Assembly: GCA_937911855.1 (NCBI GenBank)
Contig: CALDPK010000200.1
Coordinates: forward strand, 1-6,735
Direction: 5' to 3'
DNA: 6,735 nucleotides
Source of the DNA: an uncultured Trueperaceae bacterium
Lineage (GTDB): Bacteria; Deinococcota; Deinococci; Deinococcales; Trueperaceae
In this document: positions 1 to 5,459 of the stretch, piece after piece
How the letters are laid out: each line of letters begins with the position of its first letter
Numbering within the stretch: position 1 is the stretch's first letter
Notes under the pieces: generated by a model
The model's database searches: none
The model's input: the letters and a program-made list of their open reading frames with translations, nothing else
What the model was told of the DNA's origin: nothing
Program-made: the position numbers and the translations under genes

Positions 1-816
1 ACCGCCATGGTGTTCCAGTCGTACGCGATCTTCCCGCACCTCAACGTCTTCGAGAACGTAGCGTTCGGCCTGAAACTGCAGCGCCTGCCCAACCGGGACG
101 TCAAGGAACGCGTCGAACGCGTGCTCGACATCACCGGCCTGGCTGGTTACGCCAGGCGCTCACCCAATCAGCTGTCGGGCGGCCAGCAGCAGCGTGTCGC
201 ACTCGCCCGCTGCATCGTCATGGAACCCAGACTGCTGCTGTTCGACGAACCCCTCTCAAACCTGGACGCGAAACTGCGGGAACAGATGCGGGTCGAGATA
301 CGTGAACTGCAGCAGCGTCTTGGCATCACCACCGTCTACGTCACCCATGACCAGGTCGAGGCCATGGGCATCTCCGACGTCGTGGTCGTCATGAACAGCG
401 GCGAGATCATGCAGATCGGCAGCCCCGAGGACATTTACGCCAGGCCCGCCAACCGCTTCGTCGCCGACTTCATAGGCAAGGCCAACTTCGTCCCCGGCAC
501 GGTCATTGACCCACAGCGCGTAAAGGTCGGTGACGCCGAGCTGAGCGTGCAGCCGCACGACATCGAACCGGGTGCGGCAGTTCAGGTCATGATCCGTCCG
601 GAAGCCGCTGTTCTGAGCCGCGAACCAGGCCAGTTCACGGGCACCGTCCAGCGGGCGATGTTCCTGGGAAGCGTCCTTGAGTGCGTCGTGGATGTAGCCG
701 GTGTCGGCGAGCTGCTGATCGATCTGCCCAACCCAGTGGCCTTCGGGCGGATAGAAGTAGGCGAGGAGCTGGGTGTCACGCCGGTGCCTGGCCTGCCAGC
801 TGCGATCAGGGACTGA
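1..816 (+). CDS. ABC transporter ATP-binding protein, PotA/FbpC type (5' truncated)
   Basis: The ATPase subunit of an ABC importer, acting on the cytoplasmic face of the membrane to power solute uptake. The frame is open from base 1 (T-A before MVFQSYAIFPH), so the gene begins before the window and Walker A is not visible. Seen in order: Q-loop Gln (16-18), signature LSGGQ (172-186), Walker B LLLFDE (232-249) with the D-loop SNLD, and the H-loop His (346-348) in VTHDQ. A C-terminal regulatory part of TOBE type follows from about 480. The linker FIGKANFVPG is typical of the spermidine/putrescine, ferric iron and aminoethylphosphonate ATPases, so the substrate cannot be fixed from this subunit alone. 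It is probably the last gene of its operon, because the next gene is convergent with only 29 bp between stop codons (817-845). No terminator hairpin is obvious there. The family call is firm; substrate specificity is unknown. Confidence 0.93.
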   Translation, partial: TAMVFQSYAIFPHLNVFENVAFGLKLQRLPNRDVKERVERVLDITGLAGYARRSPNQLSGGQQQRVALARCIVMEPRLLLFDEPLSNLDAKLREQMRVEIRELQQRLGITTVYVTHDQVEAMGISDVVVVMNSGEIMQIGSPEDIYARPANRFVADFIGKANFVPGTVIDPQRVKVGDAELSVQPHDIEPGAAVQVMIRPEAAVLSREPGQFTGTVQRAMFLGSVLECVVDVAGVGELLIDLPNPVAFGRIEVGEELGVTPVPGLPAAIRD

Positions 817-845
817 AGCGCAGGGTGGCCAGATTCGGAAAAGAG

Positions 846-1316
846 CTAGGGAGTGAGGCGGGCATCAAACAGAAAAGGCCTCGCTTTACCGAACCTGACC
901 AGCGGCCAGTCGGCGTGCCCGGGAGCCAGCAGCAGGTTACTTTCTTCCGGAACCACGGCACTGGGCACCTTTAGAGCGAGGCTGGCCCGTTCAGTCAGCC
1001 AGGCGTCGCCGACAGCCTGGCTGACCGTGAAATCTGACCGGTCGTTCCAGCCTGGTCTGAGGGCCGCCTCGTCCAGTGTCAGAATCAGTTCATCCGGAAT
1101 TGTGACCTCGATGATCAGGTAGTGTTCATCCAGCAATTCAGGTCGTGGGGCATGAACCAGGGTTTCGAGTGCGGCCAGGGAACGGTGCTCACTCAGGTAA
1201 ACAACTGTCTGGCCGCGGCTGTTCCAGCGACCCCCGGTCAGCCGGCTGCCTTCGCCGGAGAACGCATTCTCAAGCGGCTGGGCATGCCGACGCTTCGTCA
1301 GGCGGTATGCCTTCAG
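846..1316 (-). CDS. RES-domain toxin of a RES/Xre toxin-antitoxin system, CTG start
   Basis: A predicted toxin of 156 residues. RES proteins have an ADP-ribosyltransferase-like fold and attack NAD+ (NAD+ hydrolysis or phosphorolysis) or, in ParT, ADP-ribosylate a host enzyme. Seen: N-terminal KAYRLTKRRHA, GGRWNS with Arg30, YLS, Glu51 in LAALETLVH, and the C-terminal block VPSAVVPEESN with Ser119, then RPFLFDARL. These give the Arg-Glu-Ser set the family is named for. The frame has no ATG, GTG or TTG before codon 61; starting there would remove Arg30 and Glu51. The family's usual first Met aligns with a CTG at 1314-1316, which overlaps the antitoxin stop as CTGA and has GGAG 7 nt upstream (1324-1327). 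I therefore start the gene at CTG. This may keep toxin output low and coupled to antitoxin translation. The alternative is a toxin disabled by loss of its start codon. The catalytic part looks intact. It is convergent with the ABC gene. Confidence 0.88.
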   Translation of the reverse strand: MKAYRLTKRRHAQPLENAFSGEGSRLTGGRWNSRGQTVVYLSEHRSLAALETLVHAPRPELLDEHYLIIEVTIPDELILTLDEAALRPGWNDRSDFTVSQAVGDAWLTERASLALKVPSAVVPEESNLLLAPGHADWPLVRFGKARPFLFDARLTP

Positions 1317-1756
1317 CCGTAAACTCCGAATTCGATACGCAGAAGCAAATCTTCCACCTGCCTGGCGCCCGCCTCGTTGCGGATGGTCTCCAGAGGCGTC
1401 CTGCCATCAAGTGCCCGGGCTGGTTGAGTCATCCAGGTTCTGCCCGCCGTATCGCTGCCCATCACGTCGGCAGCGAGGCCGTAAAGCTGTACCAGCCGGT
1501 AGAAGCGGTCGCTTTCCTCAGGCAGCAGACGACCCTGCTCACGGCGCCTGTCGAAAGTCCGCTTACTGATACGGAGCGCATCCAGTACGGCGTGCTTGTC
1601 CTGATCCTGGATGAAAGAGGCGAGCGCATTGAAGGGCAAGCCGGCTTCTATGTGCTCGGAAGCGACGGTGGGCTGCCAGGTGTCGCCGAACACTGAATCC
1701 ATCAGCTCTTTCCCTGGCTGGCTTTCATGTGCGTTGATGGTTGGTGACCAATTCAC
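1313..1756 (-). CDS. Xre/MbcA/ParS-type antitoxin (DUF2384)
   Basis: A predicted antitoxin of 147 residues that should bind and occlude the RES active site and repress its own operon. Seen: an N-terminal Xre-like helical region (about residues 34-95, including LRISKRTFDRRREQGRL, the usual HTH segment of these proteins). A C-terminal DUF2384 toxin-binding domain (about 96-147) follows, with WMTQPARALDGRTPLE and GARQVEDLLLRIEFGVYG at the very end. Length and order match the family. The GTG start at 1756 is chosen because AAAGGGG lies 6 nt upstream (1763-1769). An ATG at codon 19 (1700-1702) is possible but would have a weaker ribosome site. The gene is first in the two-gene operon, as is usual for RES/Xre modules. 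Its TGA stop (1313-1315) overlaps the toxin start by two bases, implying translational coupling. Confidence 0.9.
   Translation of the reverse strand: MNWSPTINAHESQPGKELMDSVFGDTWQPTVASEHIEAGLPFNALASFIQDQDKHAVLDALRISKRTFDRRREQGRLLPEESDRFYRLVQLYGLAADVMGSDTAGRTWMTQPARALDGRTPLETIRNEAGARQVEDLLLRIEFGVYG
1324..1327 (-). promoter_or_regulatory. Ribosome binding site of the RES toxin
   Basis: GGAG read on the minus strand lies inside the last codons of the antitoxin gene, 7 nt before the CTG at 1314-1316. The spacing is normal and supports initiation at the non-standard CTG, because no other start codon lies near it in frame. Confidence 0.6.
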
Positions 1757-1757
1757 C
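1743..1757. repeat. Inverted repeat GGTGA-N5-TCACC at the antitoxin start
   Basis: A perfect 5-bp inverted repeat with a 5-bp spacer that covers the GTG start codon of the Xre antitoxin. It overlaps a second short palindrome (TTGGT-G-ACCAA, 1741-1751) and is followed by GGGTACCC (1758-1765). It could be an operator half of an autoregulated TA promoter or an mRNA hairpin at the start codon. Arms this short can also occur by chance. Confidence 0.35.
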
Positions 1758-1762
1758 GGGTA

Positions 1763-1769
1763 CCCCTTT
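1763..1769 (-). promoter_or_regulatory. Ribosome binding site of the Xre antitoxin
   Basis: AAAGGGG on the minus strand, 6 nt before the GTG at 1756. It is the reason for choosing the GTG start rather than the internal ATG at codon 19. Confidence 0.6.
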
Positions 1770-1770
1770 C

Positions 1771-1789
1771 TGGTAGTTTAATCATACCA
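1771..1789. promoter_or_regulatory. Inverted repeat TGGTA-N9-TACCA, candidate TA operator
   Basis: Perfect 5-bp arms (1771-1775 and 1785-1789) around an AT-rich 9-bp centre that contains the -10 box of the antitoxin promoter. The size and place suit an operator for the HTH antitoxin or the toxin-antitoxin complex. No experimental motif for this subgroup is known to me, so the binding protein is inferred. Confidence 0.45.
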
Positions 1790-1809
1790 TAATGGCGAGC
1801 CTCCGCCAG
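1781..1809 (-). promoter_or_regulatory. Candidate promoter of the RES/Xre operon
   Basis: On the minus strand TATGAT (1781-1786) matches the -10 consensus in 5 of 6 bases. A weak -35, CTGGCG (1804-1809), lies 17 bp upstream with 3 of 6 matches. Transcription would start near 1774, leaving a leader of about 18 nt with the ribosome site. The -10 sits inside the inverted repeat 1771-1789, as expected for a self-repressed TA operon. Confidence 0.5.
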
Positions 1810-1830
1810 CGCCCTTCAGCAGATGGCGCT
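1808..1830. repeat. Inverted repeat AGCGCC-N11-GGCGCT
   Basis: Perfect 6-bp GC-rich arms (1808-1813 and 1825-1830) with an 11-bp loop, in the divergent region between the TA operon and the protease gene. It overlaps the proposed -35 of the antitoxin promoter. No T-run follows on either strand, so a terminator is unlikely. Its role is unknown. Confidence 0.35.
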
Positions 1831-1854
1831 TGGATACCCGGCTTGATCCCCGCT

Positions 1855-1871
1855 GTAAGAGCCCCGTAAGA
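1855..1871. repeat. Direct repeat GTAAGA, 11 bp apart
   Basis: GTAAGA occurs at 1855-1860 and 1866-1871, so the copies lie one helical turn apart on the same face. This is an arrangement typical of activator sites. It lies 66-82 bp before the protease start codon. No confident -35/-10 pair for the protease was found nearby; TAGGCT at 1882-1887 is a weak -10 candidate. Confidence 0.25.
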
Positions 1872-1925
1872 CGCCTGCGACTAGGCTTATGCCTGTATGA
1901 GAGGTAGAAATGTCTAAAAATTCGG

Positions 1926-1931
1926 AAGGAG
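1926..1931 (+). promoter_or_regulatory. Shine-Dalgarno of the S8 protease gene
   Basis: AAGGAG followed by 5 nt and the ATG at 1937. It is stronger than GAGG (1901-1904) before the in-frame ATG at 1910, which would add nine residues (MSKNSEGVQ) ahead of the signal peptide. It decides the start in favour of 1937. Confidence 0.7.
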
Positions 1932-1936
1932 TTCAA

Positions 1937-3334
1937 ATGAATCAGCCCCTTTTCCGATTCAGGCGTGGCCGACGCAGTTTCTACCTGCTGGCAGTCGTAG
2001 CGCTTGGAGTCCTCCTGGCTGGCTGTGCCAACCTGGCTGCAAGGCCAGAACAAACCGCAGTTCAGCGTGACGGCCCTGCCTACGTTGTAACCGTCGACCT
2101 CACCGAAGGTAATACCCGCAGCAGCGTAGCGGACAGCCTCGGCGGCGAAGTCATCGTCTGGCAGGACAGCGCTTATTCGCTCGACGGCGATTACCTGCCT
2201 GGTTACGCCATCATCGGCGTAGACACCGCACCACTGGGTACCATGGGTGCCGGCACTGGCCGCGTACTCGAACAGAACCAGGGCATGCTCCTGGGCGGCG
2301 GCGAGATGGCACGCATGAACGGGCGCTCCAGCCTCTGGGCCGGTGGCCGCTCAAGCCTCTGGGCCGGCGGACGCTCGAGCCTGTGGGCCGGCGGACGTTC
2401 CAGCCTCTGGGCTGGCGGTCGCTCCAGCCTGTGGGCCGGTGGCGAGTACACCTGGATGCCCGAGAACACCGCCATCTGGCAGCAGATCCGCCTCGAGCAG
2501 GGTCACTACCTCGCCCGCAACCTGGGTGAAGGCGTAATGGTGGCAGTTCTTGATACCGGCGTGGACCTGCAGCACCCCGCGATCGTCGCCTCACTCGCAG
2601 ATGAATCCCTGTGGTGGGACTTCTACGACGGTGACGCCGTTCCGCAGGAAGAAGGCTCGTACGGCCACAGTGGCTACGGCCACGGCACCAACGTCGCCGG
2701 TATCATCCGCCAGATCGCCCCGCTCGCAACCATCCTGCCGATCCGTGTCCTTGGACCCGACGGCGGCGGCGACGTCGACTCAGTTGTCGCAGCGATTCAC
2801 CATGCCGTTGACAGCGGCGCGGACGTCATCAACCTCTCCCTTGGCAGCAGCGTTCAGATCGAAGCGCTCGAGCGCGCGATAAGGTCTGCCACTGCACGCG
2901 GCGTGTACGTGACCGCTTCCACCGGCAACACCGGTGACAACAACGTGAGCTTCCCGGCGTCGATCGCCGACCGCGAGCGCTACATGCTCAGTGTCACCAG
3001 CGTCGACCTGAACGACAACAAGTCCTCATTCGCAACCTACGGCAAGAAGATCGAACTCGCCGCTCCCGGTGAGAACGTCTACGGACCGGCACCCGAGATG
3101 CGCATGGCCGCCTGGTCCGGTACCTCAATGGCCGCCCCCATGGCAGCAGGCGCACTGGCGCTCGCCCTGGGCGAGAGCGACGACCTGTGGCGTGACCACA
3201 TGCACCTGGCTGACGAGCTTTACCGCCAGGGCGTCAACATCTACAGCAATCACACCAACCGCGAGTACCGGAACGCAGTAGGTAACGGTCGTCTCGACCT
3301 GGAGTCCTACCTCACCCGCGTACTCAAGAAGTAA
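1937..3334 (+). CDS. Exported S8 (subtilisin-like) serine protease, predicted lipoprotein
   Basis: A 465-residue peptidase predicted to act outside the cytoplasm, anchored by lipid. Residues 1-30 form a lipoprotein signal: basic FRFRRGRR, hydrophobic core, lipobox LAGC with Cys30. RRSFYLL resembles a twin-arginine (Tat) motif. Residues about 45-110 look like a prodomain. Residues 129-168 are five identical GRSSLWAG units, followed by GEYTWMPENTAIW. The catalytic domain (about 175-460) has the full triad: Asp206 in AVLDTGVDLQHP, His249 in GHGTNVAGI and Ser397 in GTSMAAP. The probable oxyanion-hole Asn331 lies in STGNTGDN. The order Asp-His-Ser and the motifs are those of MEROPS family S8, and all key residues are present, so it should be active. 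The substrate is unknown. It lies 34 bp before the HD-GYP gene and divergent from the RES/Xre operon. The family call is firm; lipid anchoring is likely and Tat export is plausible. Confidence 0.94.
   Translation: MNQPLFRFRRGRRSFYLLAVVALGVLLAGCANLAARPEQTAVQRDGPAYVVTVDLTEGNTRSSVADSLGGEVIVWQDSAYSLDGDYLPGYAIIGVDTAPLGTMGAGTGRVLEQNQGMLLGGGEMARMNGRSSLWAGGRSSLWAGGRSSLWAGGRSSLWAGGRSSLWAGGEYTWMPENTAIWQQIRLEQGHYLARNLGEGVMVAVLDTGVDLQHPAIVASLADESLWWDFYDGDAVPQEEGSYGHSGYGHGTNVAGIIRQIAPLATILPIRVLGPDGGGDVDSVVAAIHHAVDSGADVINLSLGSSVQIEALERAIRSATARGVYVTASTGNTGDNNVSFPASIADRERYMLSVTSVDLNDNKSSFATYGKKIELAAPGENVYGPAPEMRMAAWSGTSMAAPMAAGALALALGESDDLWRDHMHLADELYRQGVNIYSNHTNREYRNAVGNGRLDLESYLTRVLKK
2321..2440 (+). repeat. 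Five tandem 24-bp units encoding GRSSLWAG
   Basis: Residues 129-168 of the protease. Each unit is 24 bp and encodes exactly Gly-Arg-Ser-Ser-Leu-Trp-Ala-Gly. At DNA level the units differ only at third codon positions: the first Gly uses ggg, ggc, gga, gga, ggt; Arg cgc or cgt; the first Ser tcc, tca or tcg; Leu ctc or ctg; Ala gcc or gct; the last Gly ggt or ggc. No amino-acid change is seen, so the array is not a fresh slippage product and the peptide appears to be under selection. It sits at the junction between the presumed prodomain and the catalytic domain. Confidence 0.97.
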
Positions 3335-3368
3335 CAGCAGACTGCAGACGCGGATTCGGGGGAATGAG

Positions 3369-5408
3369 ATGCTTGGTCAAAGTGATTCAACGATGAATGA
3401 CCTCAGTGCCAAGCTCGCACTGGCCGAGCATCTCCTCGATACCGATCCTGTGACCGCAGCCGATCACGCTCAGGCGTGCCTCGCTTCGAAGGACAACGAT
3501 CTGAGCGCCCGGGCCGCGTACGTAGCGGGATCAGCAAGTCATCAACTGGGACACCTCGAGGAAGCAGTACCGCTCCTGGCTCAGGCCAGGAGCGGATTCC
3601 TCGCCCTGAAACAGCCCGACAGCGTGCTGCGGGCAACCATCAGCCTGGGTCGCGTGAGCCGGGATCTGGGCAGGTTCGAGGACGCCAGCACTCACTTCAC
3701 TGAAGCGTTCCGCCTGGCTCAGGCTCAGGGTGACGAGCACTCACAGGTCGATGCCCTGAACCTGCAGGCAAGCGTACTCAGCGCCCGCGGCGACGAGAAG
3801 CGCGCCCTGGAATTCCTGGACCGCGCCCTCGTCATCGCCGCCCGACTCAACGACCACAGGAAGCAAGCCAACCTGCGCAACAACATGGGTGAACTGCTGC
3901 GTCTGCAGGGTAACTACCCGGATGCGCTTGAGCACCTGATGGCTGCGCACGACCTGTATCAGGAGACCCCCGGTACTGACCGGGGTTCCACCACGAACCT
4001 GGTGGCCCTCGGGCACCTGTATCAGGACATGGGTAAGCCGACTGCGGCACGGGAGTTCTTCGAGCAGGCCCGGCAGGCTGGCAGGGAATCGCAGGATCCG
4101 CTCATCGAAGCGGTCGCACTCAACAACATCGCAAACACCGAACTGGAACAGGAGAACTGGAACGCCGCCCTGGAACTGTTCCAGGAGGCACTCGACATCG
4201 CCAGGCAAGCCGGTGTACCCCAGTACGAGATCGATAACCTCGACGGACTGGGCCAGGCCTACGTCGCGCTGGGTGACCACCTTCAGGCCGCCGAGGTGCA
4301 CAAGACGGCGCTCACGATCGCCACCAGCATCGGTGACCGCGAAGGCGAACTCGACGCGCTCGTGAACCTGGGCAAGGACTACATGGTGGTGGACCGACTG
4401 CCGGACGCACTGCAGTCGCTGACCTCAGCCCTGACACTCGCCGAGCAGATGAAGTACAAGTCCCGGGTGTTCCAGATTCACGACCTGCTGTCGACCGCCC
4501 ATGAGCAGAACGGCGATACCGGGCAGGCACTGTTTCACGCCCGTGCGTATCACGAAACAGAGAAGTTCGTCTTCAACGAAGAGGGAGCTGAGCGCACGCG
4601 CCAGCTGTCCATCAAGTTCGAGGTTGAACGCGCACGGCACGAAGCCGAAGAGTACCGGCTCCGCACCGAGATCATGCAGCAGGCCCGGGACGAAGCTGAA
4701 GCCAGGGTCCGCGAGCGCACCAGGGAACTGGAAGAAGCGCAGCTTGAGATCGTCACCCGCCTGGCAGTTGCCGCGGAGTACCGCGACGACCACACCGGCA
4801 CCCACACCCGCCGTGTCGGCCGCAACGCAGCAGCTATCGGCTACGCCATGGGCTTCCCCGAACAGGACCTGGAAGAGCTGTTCACGGCAGCTCGCCTGCA
4901 TGATGTCGGAAAGATCGGCATTCCTGATGCAGTGCTGCTCAAGTCGGGCCGGCTCGATGATGACGAGATGGACCTGATGCGCACGCACGCGCTCATAGGG
5001 GCCAAGATCCTGTCCGCAGGAGGATCCAGGCTGCTGCACCTGGCTGAAGCCATCAGCCTTTACCATCACGAACGCTGGGACGGCAGGGGTTACCCGCACG
5101 GCCTGTCCGGCGAGAGCATCCCCATACCCGCCCGCCTGGTAGCAGTCAGCGACGTGCTGGACGCGCTGTGCCACGCACGGCCGTACAAGCCCGCCTGGCC
5201 CGTATCAGAAGCATTGGCAGAAATAACGAGTCAGAGCGGCAAACAGTTCGACCCCGAAGTTGTCGAAGCCTGCGTAGCTGTTTTCAGCGGCCCGGACTGC
5301 CTGTCACCAACGGACGATCCCGGCGACTGGGCCACGCTGCTTGAGGCGCTCAAGACTCTGGGAGCCGACCGCGGTTTTCCTTCCGTGAGACGCAACAGCG
5401 CCTGGTGA
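3369..5408 (+). CDS. TPR-coiled-coil-HD-GYP protein, predicted cyclic-di-GMP phosphodiesterase
   Basis: A 679-residue cytoplasmic protein with no signal peptide or membrane segment. Residues about 10-390 are tandem tetratricopeptide repeats (for example NNIANTELEQENWNAALELFQEAL), a protein-binding sensor or scaffold. A charged coiled coil (about 410-460, with EARVRERTRELEEAQ) leads into an HD-GYP domain (about 462-645). HD-GYP enzymes hydrolyse c-di-GMP to pGpG or GMP at a metal centre. All expected ligands are present: His479, His511-Asp512 (LHDVGKIGIPD), His540, His566-His567 (HHERWDG) and Asp595. The GYP signature is at 574-576. The domain therefore looks catalytically complete. ATG 3369 is chosen because GGGGGA (3358-3363) lies 5 nt upstream. 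It follows the protease stop by 34 bp with no terminator, so co-transcription is likely. TPR domains probably receive a protein signal, but the partner is unknown. Confidence 0.94.
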   Translation: MLGQSDSTMNDLSAKLALAEHLLDTDPVTAADHAQACLASKDNDLSARAAYVAGSASHQLGHLEEAVPLLAQARSGFLALKQPDSVLRATISLGRVSRDLGRFEDASTHFTEAFRLAQAQGDEHSQVDALNLQASVLSARGDEKRALEFLDRALVIAARLNDHRKQANLRNNMGELLRLQGNYPDALEHLMAAHDLYQETPGTDRGSTTNLVALGHLYQDMGKPTAAREFFEQARQAGRESQDPLIEAVALNNIANTELEQENWNAALELFQEALDIARQAGVPQYEIDNLDGLGQAYVALGDHLQAAEVHKTALTIATSIGDREGELDALVNLGKDYMVVDRLPDALQSLTSALTLAEQMKYKSRVFQIHDLLSTAHEQNGDTGQALFHARAYHETEKFVFNEEGAERTRQLSIKFEVERARHEAEEYRLRTEIMQQARDEAEARVRERTRELEEAQLEIVTRLAVAAEYRDDHTGTHTRRVGRNAAAIGYAMGFPEQDLEELFTAARLHDVGKIGIPDAVLLKSGRLDDDEMDLMRTHALIGAKILSAGGSRLLHLAEAISLYHHERWDGRGYPHGLSGESIPIPARLVAVSDVLDALCHARPYKPAWPVSEALAEITSQSGKQFDPEVVEACVAVFSGPDCLSPTDDPGDWATLLEALKTLGADRGFPSVRRNSAW

Positions 5409-5425
5409 GCAATACTTCCCGCGCC

Positions 5426-5454
5426 TTGTGAAGGCAGACTCGAATGCCTACAAT
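5426..5454 (+). promoter_or_regulatory. Promoter of the PEP mutase-like gene, probably leaderless
   Basis: TTGTGA (5426-5431, 4 of 6 matches to the -35 consensus), a 17-bp spacer, and TACAAT (5449-5454, 5 of 6 matches to the -10). The ATG at 5460 begins only 5 nt after the -10, so transcription should start at or beside the start codon. No ribosome binding site precedes the ATG, which fits a leaderless mRNA. Confidence 0.75.
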
Positions 5455-5459
5455 GCCGC

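Noticed and set aside
1145..1696. Long plus-strand open frame antisense to the RES/Xre genes
   Set aside because: It lies opposite two genes with clear family motifs, has no recognisable domain of its own and no ribosome binding site. GC-rich DNA commonly leaves such frames open.
1888..1903. Possible radiation/desiccation response motif (TTATG...) before the protease
   Set aside because: Only the left half resembles the known Deinococcus palindrome; the right half does not match.
1897..1917. Six-codon leader ORF (ATG to TAA) just before the protease
   Set aside because: It is too short to judge, has no attenuator-like hairpin after it, and overlaps an alternative start at 1910; probably chance.
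2321..2440. CRISPR-like or minisatellite interpretation of the 24-bp array
   Set aside because: There are no spacers between units, and the array is in frame inside a protease gene with synonymous changes only.
2211..2594. Minus-strand frames translating the 24-bp repeats as Arg/Pro-rich repeats
   Set aside because: The variation between units is synonymous only in the plus-strand protease frame, which shows which frame is selected.
3741..4301. 186-codon minus-strand open frame inside the TPR region
   Set aside because: Antisense to TPR repeats, with no independent motif or promoter.
4425..5174. 249-codon minus-strand open frame inside the HD-GYP gene
   Set aside because: It is fully antisense to the conserved HD-GYP domain, and its composition looks like the reverse reading of that domain.
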